A stretch of DNA of 13,842 nt from Hyphomicrobiales bacterium (GCA_015655535.1 JAATEW010000324.1:1-13842), one strand, 5' to 3'. Counted from the stretch's first letter, positions 1-7,936 are shown. Numbers and translations are program-made. Notes: generated from the letters alone by a model not told the origin.

Positions 1-174
1 CTAAGGCATTCTTCTTAATCGATAGAGAATGAGCACGTCCGCATGATCGCGGGCGATCGCGAGGCCGCGTCGCTCGAAGCGATCAAACGCCACGTCCGGC
101 CGATCGAAGCCGAAGCGGTAAACCGATCGAACGGAAAGGCGTCTACATACCGTTCAAATATTCAGCGCTTTGAA
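1..174. other. Possible decayed coding remnant at left edge
   Basis: This GC-rich stretch sits against a clearly AT-rich region that begins near 160. On the minus strand one frame is open from about 163 down to a TAG whose complement is the first three bases of the window; it reads like ordinary protein (…FDRPDVAFDRFERRGLAIARD…LRRMP) but has no start codon with a ribosome site. On the plus strand a 44-codon frame runs from ATG 43 to TAA 174. Both cannot be real. The minus frame has the more protein-like composition and could be the 3' end of a truncated gene. I do not recognise the family and assign no function. Confidence 0.25.
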
Positions 175-429
175 TAAGATGCACATATACAACCGCGGTG
201 AATGTAGAAAATAAATACATCCCGTATGGTATCTCGTTGAAATAATTTTCTCAAAACCGTTACTGTGAAGCTTTCTATTAACTTTCTTACATTCAAATTT
301 AACAAATGAAACGACCGATACGGTCAGTAAAGCGGCGGCTATATTGCCCGTCGCAATGCCTAGATTTGCGTCGATTCAATATCGTTATTTGAGCGATATT
401 GCGGAACGAGACTTTCACGGGGGATGATC
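175..429 (+). promoter_or_regulatory. AT-rich leader/promoter region of the chemoreceptor gene
   Basis: About 250 bp of AT-rich DNA lies directly upstream of the receptor start and contains no convincing gene. A TTGAAA at 237-242 could be a -35 element, but the best -10 at standard spacing (TACTGT, 261-266) is poor, so no promoter is asserted. A short inverted repeat GACCG-ata-CGGTC lies at 313-325, and a longer hairpin at 377-401 is listed separately. The run GGGGG at 419-423 is the likely ribosome binding site of the receptor. Confidence 0.4.
377..401 (+). promoter_or_regulatory. Inverted repeat in receptor 5' leader
   Basis: CAATATCG (377-384) and CGATATTG (394-401) are perfect 8-base inverted arms around a 9-base loop. 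The repeat ends 28 bases before the chosen receptor start. It could be an operator for a dimeric repressor or a 5' UTR hairpin close to the ribosome site. The pairing is seen in the sequence; the role is inferred. Confidence 0.35.
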
Positions 430-2259
430 ATGTTGGGTTTTAATGTGGGTTCCGGATCGGACTCGAACAGGGTTCTCGCCGCGCTCAGCCGCTCGCTTGC
501 CATCATCGAATTCGACCCCACAGGCAAAATTCTGACGGCGAACGAGAATTTCTGCAACGCGCTCGGCTATAGCCTGTCCGAGATCAAGGGCCAGCATCAC
601 AGCATGCTGGTCGAGCCGGATTACGTGCACAGTCCGGACTATAAGGCCTTCTGGGCGAAGCTCGGCCGCGGCGAGTTTGACGCGCGCGAATATAAGCGCA
701 TCGGCAAGGGCGGCCGCGAGGTCTGGATTCAGGCGTCCTACAATCCGGTGAAAGATGACAAAGGCAACGTCGTCAAGGTGGTCAAGGCGGCGACGGTCAT
801 CACCGAGGAGAAACTCAAGAACGCCGAATTTGAGGGCAAACTCAGCGCGATCTCGCGTGTTCAGGGTATCATCGAATTCACGCCGCGCGGCGAGGTCATC
901 ACCGCCAACGAGAATTTTCTCGGCGTGCTTGGCTATCATCTCGACGAGATCAAGGGCCAGCATCATCGCATGTTCGTCGAGCCGGCCTATGCGCAATCGC
1001 CCGACTACCAGGAGTTCTGGAGGAAGCTGAACAGTGGTGAATATGTCGCCGCCGAGTTCAAGCGCATTGGCAAGGGCGGCAAGGAAGTTTGGATTCAGGC
1101 GTCCTACAATCCGATCTTCGATATGAACAAGAAGGTGACCAAAGTCGTCAAATTCGCGACCGATGTGACCGACCGCGTCCGCGCCGTCAACGAGATCGCG
1201 GGCGGCCTCGCGCATCTCGCCGACAACAACCTCGAACGCCGCCTCGACACCGCGTTCATCCCGGCTTTCGAACCGCTCCGCCTCGATTTCAACCGCTCGC
1301 TCGAAAAGCTGCAATCGACTCTGATGCGGATCGCCGACAGCACCGATACGATCCAGTCGGGCACGCTCGAAATATCGACGGCCTCCGACGACCTGTCGCG
1401 CCGCACCGAACAGCAGGCGGCGAGCCTCGAAGAGACCGCGGCGGCACTCGATGAAATCACCGCGACGGTGAAGAAATCGGCCGACGGTACGAGCCACGCG
1501 CGGCAGGTGGTTGCCTCGGCCGATGAGGATGCCAAAAAGAGCGCCTTGGTCGTGCGCCAGGCGGTCGACGCGATGGATGCGATCGCCAAATCATCGCAGC
1601 AGATCAGCCAGATCATCGGCGTCATCGACGAGATTGCCTTCCAGACCAATCTGCTCGCGCTGAATGCCGGCGTCGAGGCGGCGCGGGCTGGCGACGCGGG
1701 TCGAGGCTTCGCCGTCGTCGCGTCCGAAGTGCGCGCGCTTGCGCAGCGTTCGGCGGAAGCAGCGAAAGAGATCAAGGGCCTGATTTCGACCTCGACGACG
1801 CATGTCGATCATGGCGTGAAGCTCGTCGCCGAAACCGGCAAGTCGCTTGAGCGGATTATGACCCAGGTGGCCGAGATCAATGAAGTCGTCGGTGAAATCG
1901 CAGCGGGCGCCAAGGAACAGGCGATCGGGCTCGCCGAAGTCAATACCGCGATCAATCAGATGGACCAGGTGACGCAGCAGAACGCGGCGATGGTCGAGGA
2001 ATCGACGGCGGCCAGCCATTCGCTGTCTTTGGAAACCGAGCAATTGTCGGGTCTGATCGGCCAGTTCAAGATCGGCCGAAAAGACATGAAACCCATGCGC
2101 CGCGAGCCGCAAAGGGTCGTGCACGCCATGCGGCCAGCCGCCAAAGCTCCTGCGACCGCCAGTGCGACGCGCAAGCCGCAAGCAAAGCCAGCGCATGGCG
2201 CGCTCAAAGCCGTGGTGAATGGTGCGCCGGTGGAGGACGCAAACTGGGAAGAGTTCTGA
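430..2259 (+). CDS. Soluble methyl-accepting chemotaxis protein with two PAS domains
   Basis: This is a cytosolic chemoreceptor of 609 residues that should modulate CheA kinase through CheW. Two PAS domains (about residues 15-128 and 135-250) precede a HAMP-like stretch (about 255-305) and the MCP signalling domain (about 305-545). The hairpin tip is plain to see (FQTNLLALNAGVEAARAG). There is no signal peptide or membrane segment. The C-terminus is NWEEF, close to the NWETF/NWESF pentapeptide that tethers CheR and CheB in enterobacterial receptors, here after a flexible Ala/Pro/Lys tail. The PAS-PAS-MCP layout resembles Pseudomonas BdlA. PAS ligands in such receptors may be haem, flavin or none, and the sequence does not decide this. 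ATG 430 is preferred because GGGGG ends 6 bases before it; ATG 424 abuts that run. cheW follows after 72 bases. Family assignment is firm; the stimulus is unknown. Confidence 0.95.
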   Translation: MLGFNVGSGSDSNRVLAALSRSLAIIEFDPTGKILTANENFCNALGYSLSEIKGQHHSMLVEPDYVHSPDYKAFWAKLGRGEFDAREYKRIGKGGREVWIQASYNPVKDDKGNVVKVVKAATVITEEKLKNAEFEGKLSAISRVQGIIEFTPRGEVITANENFLGVLGYHLDEIKGQHHRMFVEPAYAQSPDYQEFWRKLNSGEYVAAEFKRIGKGGKEVWIQASYNPIFDMNKKVTKVVKFATDVTDRVRAVNEIAGGLAHLADNNLERRLDTAFIPAFEPLRLDFNRSLEKLQSTLMRIADSTDTIQSGTLEISTASDDLSRRTEQQAASLEETAAALDEITATVKKSADGTSHARQVVASADEDAKKSALVVRQAVDAMDAIAKSSQQISQIIGVIDEIAFQTNLLALNAGVEAARAGDAGRGFAVVASEVRALAQRSAEAAKEIKGLISTSTTHVDHGVKLVAETGKSLERIMTQVAEINEVVGEIAAGAKEQAIGLAEVNTAINQMDQVTQQNAAMVEESTAASHSLSLETEQLSGLIGQFKIGRKDMKPMRREPQRVVHAMRPAAKAPATASATRKPQAKPAHGALKAVVNGAPVEDANWEEF

Positions 2260-2331
2260 GACGCGCCGGAACGCAAGCGATCTTCAAGATTGGCGGCCCA
2301 TGCGGCGAGCCGAAACAACAGGTCAAGTAAC

Positions 2332-2796
2332 ATGGCAGATTTTGGCAAGACGGACGGCGCTGCGAGCCGGGAAATGGTCACTTTCCTGGTCGGCACCCAG
2401 GAGTTCTGTATCGACGTTATGGTGGTGCGCGAAATCCGGGTATGGGCGCCGGCCACGCCGGTCGCTCATGCGCCGGGCTTCGTGTGCGGTGTGATCAACT
2501 TGCGCGGCACCGTGCTGCCGATCGTCGATTTCGCGGCACGGCTCGGCCTCAAGCCGACGGAGCCGACGACCCGCCACGCCATCCTGGTCGTGCAGATCCG
2601 CGATCAGACGATTGGCCTGCTCGTCGAGGGCGTCTCGGAAATTCTCACGATCAGCCAGGACATCATCCAGCCGACGCCAGACGTTGCCTCGCAGACGGCC
2701 AAGGATTTCGTCAGCGGCATCATCGCCACGGACGGACGCATGATCAGCCTGATCGCGCTCGATGCCATCCTGCCGCACGATCAAATGGCGGCCTAA
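2332..2796 (+). CDS. cheW: Chemotaxis coupling protein CheW
   Basis: This 154-residue protein is a single CheW domain, the adaptor that joins chemoreceptors to the CheA kinase in cytoplasmic arrays. Recognisable segments are MVTFLVGTQEFCIDV, VREIRVWAPATPV, then FVCGVINLRGTVLPIVDF, the most conserved CheW block, and a C-terminal strand around GRMISLIALDAIL. Length is typical for the family. ATG 2332 is chosen over the in-frame ATG 2290 because AGGT at 2320-2323 lies 8 bases upstream and the extra 14 residues would not match the family. It follows the chemoreceptor by 72 bases on the same strand, so the two are probably co-transcribed. No cheA, cheY, cheR or cheB is in the window, so this is an orphan receptor-CheW pair. 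Confidence 0.93.
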   Translation: MADFGKTDGAASREMVTFLVGTQEFCIDVMVVREIRVWAPATPVAHAPGFVCGVINLRGTVLPIVDFAARLGLKPTEPTTRHAILVVQIRDQTIGLLVEGVSEILTISQDIIQPTPDVASQTAKDFVSGIIATDGRMISLIALDAILPHDQMAA

Positions 2797-2819
2797 CCCT
2801 TTCCGGGCAGGAGAGGGTT
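2795..2819 (+). terminator. Candidate terminator hairpin after cheW
   Basis: AACCCTTTCC (2795-2804) pairs with GGAGAGGGTT (2810-2819) around a 5-base loop, giving a 10-bp stem with one G·U pair that begins in the cheW stop codon. There is no U-run directly after it; the nearest T5 is about 22 bases on (2842-2846). It may end the mcp-cheW transcript. The stem is seen, the termination is inferred. Confidence 0.45.
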
Positions 2820-2854
2820 GGGTGCCGCGGCTCATTGTTCGTTTTTAGTGTGCG

Positions 2855-2952
2855 GATGATCTTATCCGGAAAGTCTGCAATTTTTCGGGATAGGTTTTTA
2901 TTCTGTCGCATTTTCGGACGGCGAACCGGTATCCACTTCGCCTGAAAATGCT
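2855..2952. repeat. Two adjacent short palindromic repeats between cheW and ppc
   Basis: Two hairpin elements fill the gap between convergent cheW and ppc. The first pairs TATCCGGAAA (2863-2872) with TTTCGGGATA (2883-2892), one mismatch. The second is nested: GCATTTTC (2908-2915) with GAAAATGC (2944-2951) outside, GGCGAA (2920-2925) with TTCGCC (2937-2942) inside, and the core AACCGGTATCCAC at 2924-2936. The same core recurs at 10760-10772, and a diverged copy lies near 13061-13085. I recognise this as a dispersed intergenic repeat common in Rhizobiales. It abuts the ppc stop and may also serve as a transcript-end structure. Confidence 0.65.
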
Positions 2953-5688
2953 TTATCCGCTATTGCGCAGCCCGGCCGCAATGCCGTTGATCGTCAGGTG
3001 GATGCCCTGCTGCACTTCGGGCAGAGTATCGCCGGCGCGGAAGCGCTTGATCAGGGCGATCTGCAGATAGTTCAAGGGCTCGATATAGGGCAGGCGGCCG
3101 TGGATCGAGTCGAGCAGCATCGGGTCGCTCGCAAGAAGCTCCGTCGCGCCGGTCGATTCCAAAACCCAATCATGCGTGCGGTGCCATTCGTCCTTGATAC
3201 GGCCGAAGACGGCGTGGCGCAGCTCCGGCTCTTCGACGAGCTCTGCATATCTTTCGCCGATATCCATGTCCGATTTGACCAGCACCATTTCGAGATTGGC
3301 GACGGTGGTGCGGGCAAAGCGCAGCTTCTGATACATGTCGCGCAGCAGCGGACGGTCTTCCGGATGTTCGCGCATATGATCTTCGACGGCGGTGCCGAAG
3401 CCGTACCAGGCGGGCAGCATCACGCGGGACTGCGCCCAGGAAAACACCCAGGGGATGGCGCGCAAAGCCTCGATGCTCGAAACCGCGCTCGCCGAACGCG
3501 ACGGCGGCCGCGAGCCGATATGCAGATTGGCAATTTCCAAAATCGGTGTCGCCTGCCGGAAATAGGTGAGGAAATTCGGGGTCTCGTAGACGAGCCCGCG
3601 ATAGGCGGCATTGGCGCGCCGGCTCAGCGCCTCGAAAAGCGCATTGAACCGTTGCGAGTCCGTACGCGGCAGAAGGGTTGCCTGCACGGTCGCCGCGACC
3701 AGCGTATCGAGATTATGCAGGCAAAGCTCCGGCGTGCCATATTTACTCTCGATGACCTCGCCTTGTTCGGTCACGCGGATGCGGCCTTCGACCGAATGAT
3801 TGGGCTGGCCCAAAATCGCGTCGATGTTCGAACCGCCGCCGCGCCCGACGGCGCCGCCGCGGCCGTGGAAAAGCTGCGGTTTGATTCCCTTGCTGGCGTA
3901 AAGCGCGATCAGACGCTCGGTCGCCTGCCGCAATTCCCAGACGGAGGTCAGATAGCCGCCATCCTTGTTGCTGTCGGAATAGCCGAGCATCACTTCCTGC
4001 ACATAGCCTTGCGCTCTCACGATCGAGCCTGCGAGCGGCAGAGCCAGGAAATCCGACATGATGCGATCGGCATGGCGCAGATCGTCGATCGACTCGAAGA
4101 GCGGCGAGACCATCAGAGCCGAATGTGGCTCGGCGCCGCCGGTAAAGAGGCCGACTTCCTTCAGGAGCACGAAAACTTCGAGAATGTCGGAGGCATCGCT
4201 CGCCTTCGAGATCACGTAATTCGCAATCGCCGCGGCGCCGAGCTTTTGATGAATCTTCGCCGCCTCGCGCACGATGGCGAGTTCGGACGCCGTTTCGGCG
4301 CTATAGGTCAGGAAGCGCGAATGCAAAAGCCTTTGATGCGAAAGTTCCGCGTTCAGCAGGGCGCAGCGGGCAGCCTCGTCGAGTGCGAGATAATCGCCAT
4401 GCACGCCGGCCTTGGCGAGCAGTTCGGCGACGACGCGCTCATGTACCTCGGCATTCTGACGTAGATCGACCGTGAAGAGATGGAAACCGAAACAGGTCGC
4501 GGCGCGGATCAGCATGCCGAGCCGCCCGTCGGCGAGACGCGCGCCGCGATCGGAGCGTAGCGACGCGTCGACGGTGTCGAGATCGGCGAGAAGATCGGCG
4601 ACATCGACATAGGCGGGCGCGGTGACGCGCGGCAGACGCGCGGGCGGCTTGCCGACGAGCCGCAGCCGTGTCGCCGCGAGCCGCGCGTAAATATAGGTGA
4701 GCGCGCGGCGATAGGGTTCGTCGCGGCGATGGTCCGAGCAATCGCCGGAAGCATCGGCGAGCGCCTGCAGTTCAGGCGTCACCGGAACGAGCGTGACGCA
4801 GGTCGAGAGCTCGCCGCCGAGCCGGTGCAGCTCATGCAGATAATGATCCAGAATGAATTGCGATTGCTGGTCGAAGGCGAAGACCAGAACCTCCGCCGTC
4901 ACCAGCGGATGGCCGTCGCGGTCGCCGCCGATCCAGGAGCCGAGACGTAGCGCCGGCGGCAGGCGGTCGACCTGGAGCAATTTTTCCCAGGCGCGGTAGA
5001 GCTGCGGCATGACCGGCAGAAATGTCCGCGCGAAAGTCGCGATGATGTTGAGGATTTCATCCTGAACCGCGATGCGCTTCGGGCGCAGCAGGCGGGTCTG
5101 CCAGAGGCCGGTGATCTCGGCGCGCAATTGATCTTCGAGCGCGTCGATCTCTTTCGGCAAAGCCGTTTCGATCTGTGCCGCGAGCGCAGCGACGGCGGTT
5201 TCGCGCTCGATGATGCAGCGGCGGCGGACTTCCGTCGGATGCGCCGTCAGCACCGGCGAGATCAGGCCTTGTTCGAAAAGCGCGATGACGGAATCGCGCT
5301 TGACGCCATTCTCGGCCAGGATGCCGATGGCCTCCTGCAATCCGTCCGAATGGGCATCCGTCGTGTTGCGCAACGAGCGGATGAGATGGCGATCCTCGGC
5401 GATCGTCACGAGATGCAGAAAATAGGTGAAGGCGGTGACGAATTTCACGACCTCTTTGGGCGCGAGCTTGTCGAGCATCGCATCGACGCCGGCATCGACC
5501 TTATGTTCGCGGAAGGTCGCGACGGAGCCCCGCCTGATCGCTTCGATCCGGGAAAAGAGATCCTCGCCCTCTTGCTCACGGATGACATCGCCCAGGAGGC
5601 GGCCGAGGCGGCGCACTTCGGTGCGGAAAACCGCGGCTTCCGCTTCGTTGCGTTCAGAGGCAGGCGTCACGAGTTTGGCTTGGAGCAT
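2953..5688 (-). CDS. ppc: Phosphoenolpyruvate carboxylase
   Basis: This 911-residue enzyme carboxylates PEP with bicarbonate to oxaloacetate and phosphate in the cytoplasm. Hallmarks of bacterial-type PEPC are present: TAHPTE with the catalytic His at 150, GSWIGGDRDGHP (250-261), GYSDSNKDGGYLTS (about 565-580), FHGRGGAVGRGGG (about 603-615), and the C-terminal RNSG. Length is slightly above the roughly 880 residues of the E. coli enzyme and the reading frame is intact. The ribosome site before ATG 5688 is weak (GAAAG about 13 bases upstream). The gene stands alone between a convergent cheW and a repeat-rich upstream region, not in a visible serine-cycle operon. It serves anaplerosis, or C3-to-C4 conversion in the serine cycle if the host is a methylotroph; that second role is inference. 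Confidence 0.97.
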   Translation of the reverse strand: MLQAKLVTPASERNEAEAAVFRTEVRRLGRLLGDVIREQEGEDLFSRIEAIRRGSVATFREHKVDAGVDAMLDKLAPKEVVKFVTAFTYFLHLVTIAEDRHLIRSLRNTTDAHSDGLQEAIGILAENGVKRDSVIALFEQGLISPVLTAHPTEVRRRCIIERETAVAALAAQIETALPKEIDALEDQLRAEITGLWQTRLLRPKRIAVQDEILNIIATFARTFLPVMPQLYRAWEKLLQVDRLPPALRLGSWIGGDRDGHPLVTAEVLVFAFDQQSQFILDHYLHELHRLGGELSTCVTLVPVTPELQALADASGDCSDHRRDEPYRRALTYIYARLAATRLRLVGKPPARLPRVTAPAYVDVADLLADLDTVDASLRSDRGARLADGRLGMLIRAATCFGFHLFTVDLRQNAEVHERVVAELLAKAGVHGDYLALDEAARCALLNAELSHQRLLHSRFLTYSAETASELAIVREAAKIHQKLGAAAIANYVISKASDASDILEVFVLLKEVGLFTGGAEPHSALMVSPLFESIDDLRHADRIMSDFLALPLAGSIVRAQGYVQEVMLGYSDSNKDGGYLTSVWELRQATERLIALYASKGIKPQLFHGRGGAVGRGGGSNIDAILGQPNHSVEGRIRVTEQGEVIESKYGTPELCLHNLDTLVAATVQATLLPRTDSQRFNALFEALSRRANAAYRGLVYETPNFLTYFRQATPILEIANLHIGSRPPSRSASAVSSIEALRAIPWVFSWAQSRVMLPAWYGFGTAVEDHMREHPEDRPLLRDMYQKLRFARTTVANLEMVLVKSDMDIGERYAELVEEPELRHAVFGRIKDEWHRTHDWVLESTGATELLASDPMLLDSIHGRLPYIEPLNYLQIALIKRFRAGDTLPEVQQGIHLTINGIAAGLRNSG

Positions 5689-5742
5689 AGGCTAAGCAGC
5701 TTTCAATTCGACGGAAGACATTCAATGCGGGCTTTAAACTGA

Positions 5743-5762
5743 CCGCTGAAAATTTTGAGCGG
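5743..5762 (-). promoter_or_regulatory. Near-perfect palindrome upstream of ppc
   Basis: CCGCTGAAAATTTTGAGCGG is a 20-base palindrome broken only by one mismatched pair. It lies 55 bases upstream of the ppc start. Its position and AT core would suit a repressor or activator site. No matching regulator is known to me from sequence alone. Confidence 0.25.
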
Positions 5763-5823
5763 ACAGTCCAGAGCCCTTTAGGTTGGTACCCATTGTCTCA
5801 TTTCTAAAATGGAGGTGAGCGAA

Positions 5824-5944
5824 CTCTCTCCTCTTGTGGGAGAGGGTGGTCGGTGGAGCCGACCGGGTGAGGGGAGCATGGAAGACGTCCAACCCCTCAT
5901 CCGGCTTGCTTTCGCAAGCCACCTTCTCCCGCGAGGGGAGAAGG
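5824..5944. repeat. RIME-like intergenic mosaic element, copy 1
   Basis: A chain of palindromes occupies about 120 bp: CTCTCC (5826-5831) with GGAGAG (5839-5844); GGTCGG (5848-5853) with CCGACC (5859-5864); TGAGGGG (5868-5874) with CCCCTCA (5893-5899); GGCTTGC (5903-5909) with GCAAGCC (5914-5920); and CCTTCTCCC (5922-5930) with GGGAGAAGG (5936-5944). The arrangement and the CCCCTCATCC and CACC..TTCTCCC blocks match what is known as the Rhizobium-specific intergenic mosaic element. A second copy with changed but still paired arms lies at 9717-9842. It is noncoding; any reading frames across it are incidental. Confidence 0.8.
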
Positions 5945-6284
5945 ACGCGCCCTATCATTTGAGTCCAGACCCTAATCCACGAACAACGCATGCCGTTGAA
6001 GGCGAGATGCACGCATATTTCCATGAAACGCCTCTGACAGAGGCGGAGCCAATCTAGAAAAGCCAATGTTTTGGGAAGGTCAAGCGGCGAGTTTGGCATG
6101 CCAGCGCGCGTGCTTTACAGTCGCGCCTGCGACGATCCGTGCCATGCAGGCTCGCCGGCGCATAAGCCGCGCGTTTGGCTTTCCAGCGAAAATTACCCAT
6201 AAGAGGCGCGGCATGCCAGATCCCCGATGCGATGGTTTTGAATTTGCTTGGCGGGTCTCAAGGACGAAGATGAAGGCTTGAGGC
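5945..6284. other. Noncoding interval before the DUF6525-like gene
   Basis: About 340 bp without a convincing gene. The only clear structure is CGCCTCTG-a-CAGAGGCG at 6029-6045, a perfect 8-base inverted repeat with almost no loop, which could be a hairpin or part of another repeat. Open frames here on both strands lack family resemblance and ribosome sites. Confidence 0.4.
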
Positions 6285-6587
6285 ATGAGCGCCAGGCTCA
6301 AACGCCAGTTCGATTGCTACGATCGGCTGCCCCCGCAATTGCGGGAAATGCTGGCGAATGCGAATTTCGACAATGACGCGACCATGTTCGCGGAAGCGCT
6401 CGATGTAGGCATTTCGGCCGATCTCCTGCGCTCGCGCTTCATGTCGGAAGAAGCCAAGCGCCTGCCGGTCGATAATTATGTGATGTATGGGCCGGAACAT
6501 CCGGGCGCGGCGAAAAGCGTCCAGGAGGCCCAGCTCAGATATTTCCACTATACGCTGCGCCGTTATTTCTGGTGGAGCAAGATCTAG
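6285..6587 (+). CDS. Small conserved protein, possibly DUF6525 family
   Basis: This 100-residue protein has no signal peptide or membrane segment. It is basic at the N-terminus and aromatic at the C-terminus. The segment FDCYDRLPPQLREMLANA resembles the start of alphaproteobacterial DUF6525 proteins as I remember them, but this is a recollection of pattern and not a search. GAAGG at 6272-6276 sits 8 bases before ATG 6285 and supports the start. The opposite strand also has a long open frame (6258-6647), but it lacks a ribosome site and reads as a shadow. The gene stands alone, 259 bases ahead of the next one. Function is unknown. Confidence 0.7.
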   Translation: MSARLKRQFDCYDRLPPQLREMLANANFDNDATMFAEALDVGISADLLRSRFMSEEAKRLPVDNYVMYGPEHPGAAKSVQEAQLRYFHYTLRRYFWWSKI

Positions 6588-6775
6588 CCGGGTCGCTCTT
6601 TGACCTCGCCGGTCCCTTGAGCCGGGCCGGACGATGATATTTTCCAATCATTTCGGAGACTTTTTGTCCTTTTCCATAGTCCGCGGGCAGGGCAACATGG
6701 CCAAGGGCGCGGGGCGGATCAGACAGACAATCTTGGAAGGGGCGGCTTCAGCCAAGAAGTCATGCGGGCATCCGT

Positions 6776-6781
6776 TATAAT
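6776..6781 (+). promoter_or_regulatory. Candidate -10 box upstream of the TonB-domain gene
   Basis: A perfect TATAAT lies 65 bases before the start codon at 6847, in a 250-bp intergenic stretch. No good -35 hexamer is seen at 16-18 bases upstream. Treat as a weak promoter prediction. Confidence 0.3.
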
Positions 6782-6846
6782 AAGCGTGAAAAATCAAGGT
6801 ATAGAACGCTTTTAAACTAGATAAAGCGAAGGTCGAGGGGGCACGT

Positions 6847-7485
6847 TTGCGCGTTCTGGGTGGAACAAGAGTTTTGATCGCGGCCTTTGGCCTCTTCGTG
6901 TCTCAATCCTTGGCCTGGGGTGCGCCCGATACTACGCCGAATCCGTCAGCTGCGCCGCCCGCCGGAACGGCGGAGCAAAATCAGAATTTCGTGCCGCCGC
7001 GCGCGATCCCGTCCTCCGCCATGAAAAATTGGCCGGTCTATCCGGCGGCGGCGCGTCAGGCGCATCGGGTCGGCGTCGTGCTTTTGAGCGTCAGGATCTC
7101 GGCGCAAGGCGCGCCCTTGGACGTCAAAGTGGCGAAGAGCAGCACGTTTCAGGATCTCGATTTCGCGGCGGTCACCGCCGTGCGGAATTGGCAATTCACG
7201 CCGGCGACGCGCGAAGGCACAGCCACTGAAACCACGGTCAATCTGCCGATCAATTTTTCACTGAAGGCGCCGGAGCAGCCAGCGCCAGCTGCGGCCGCGG
7301 CAGATCCTGCGAAGCCGCAACCGGCCCAAGCCCAAGTCCAAGCCCAAGAGAAGCCGAAACAAAAGCCAAAGGTCGCGCAAAAGCCTGCGCCGAAACCGAA
7401 GGCTAAACCCGCAACGCCGAAACCGGACGCAAGCGCGCCAGCAAATGCAGCCGAGCCGGAAGAGCCCGCGAAGGAAGCAAATTAA
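6847..7485 (+). CDS. Secreted TonB C-terminal-domain protein with Lys/Pro/Ala-rich tail
   Basis: This 212-residue protein has a signal peptide (about 1-26, cleavage near AWGA), a Pro/Ala-rich linker, a TonB C-terminal domain (about 55-140, with YPAAARQAHRVGVVLLSVRI and AVRNWQFTPA), and a tail (about 141-212) of KP, PK and AP repeats. Canonical TonB has an N-terminal anchor, a Pro-rich spacer, then this domain at the very C-terminus; here the Pro/Lys-rich part comes after it. The product is therefore likely periplasmic and probably not a standard energy transducer, since no ExbB/ExbD genes or receptor are nearby. The start is TTG, supported by GAGGGGG at 6835-6841 five bases upstream and by the signal peptide that follows directly. 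TonB-family assignment is good; the role is unknown. Confidence 0.85.
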   Translation: MRVLGGTRVLIAAFGLFVSQSLAWGAPDTTPNPSAAPPAGTAEQNQNFVPPRAIPSSAMKNWPVYPAAARQAHRVGVVLLSVRISAQGAPLDVKVAKSSTFQDLDFAAVTAVRNWQFTPATREGTATETTVNLPINFSLKAPEQPAPAAAAADPAKPQPAQAQVQAQEKPKQKPKVAQKPAPKPKAKPATPKPDASAPANAAEPEEPAKEAN

Positions 7486-7511
7486 AGAGTCTCTCGATTG
7501 ATGAAAATGAG

Positions 7512-7528
7512 GCGCCCCGCGTGGGCGC
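7512..7528 (+). terminator. Candidate terminator hairpin after the TonB-domain gene
   Basis: GCGCCC (7512-7517) and GGGCGC (7523-7528) form a 6-bp GC stem with a 5-base loop, 26 bases after the stop codon. Only a short, interrupted T-stretch follows (cttctcgccttt), so the case for rho-independent termination is weak. Confidence 0.3.
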
Positions 7529-7663
7529 AGCCTTCTCGCCTTTAGGACAGGGCTGGGCCGGCCAGTGCCCCATTCACCAAACCTTAACCATCGCGTGCGC
7601 CACAGCACAGCCGATCTGCCCCCCTCTCAGCCAAAGTGGCTTCATCGAGAAGGGGAGATCACC

Positions 7664-7936
7664 ATGTCCATCGAAGCCATGTATCCGAGCCGGACCCAGC
7701 CCCGGTCGCAGAACCCGCTGTTTGCCCGCGCGTTTCGCCGGCAGAGGCTGTGCCTCATGCTGATCCTGGCGACGATTGGTTTCGGCCTGCTGCTGCTTCA
7801 GCTTTTTCCGATGACCGCGCATGCCGACGCGCGCCAGATGAGCGCCGACCCGGCCTCGATCCTGCCGATCAAGACCGAAGCGCCGAATGGCAAGGCCGTC
7901 CGGATGATCCAGATCTACGACGTCCCCGCGCATTGA
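7664..7936 (+). CDS. Small single-pass membrane protein, unknown function
   Basis: This 90-residue protein has a 28-residue Arg-rich N-terminal region, one hydrophobic segment (about 29-49, LCLMLILATIGFGLLLLQLF) and a short polar C-terminal part. The long basic N-region suggests an N-in, C-out anchor, although AHA at 52-54 could allow signal peptidase cleavage. ATG 7664 is chosen over longer in-frame starts because GGGGAG at 7652-7657 lies 6 bases upstream. The gene converges on folK, leaving 20 bases between stop codons and no visible terminator. I do not recognise the family. Confidence 0.65.
   Translation: MSIEAMYPSRTQPRSQNPLFARAFRRQRLCLMLILATIGFGLLLLQLFPMTAHADARQMSADPASILPIKTEAPNGKAVRMIQIYDVPAH

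Noticed and set aside
415..1497. 360-codon minus-strand open frame opposite the chemoreceptor
   Set aside because: It lies antisense to clear PAS/MCP coding, has an Arg/Asp/Leu-rich shadow composition and no ribosome site.
2998..4464. 488-codon plus-strand open frame opposite ppc
   Set aside because: It is the mirror of a well-conserved PEP carboxylase; the sequence is Arg/Gln/His-rich without any family pattern.
5824..5944. CRISPR-like reading of the palindrome-rich stretch
   Set aside because: The palindromes differ from each other and are not separated by regular spacers; it fits a RIME-like element.
6258..6647. 129-codon minus-strand frame opposite the DUF6525-like gene
   Set aside because: It has no ribosome site and no family resemblance, while the plus-strand frame has both.
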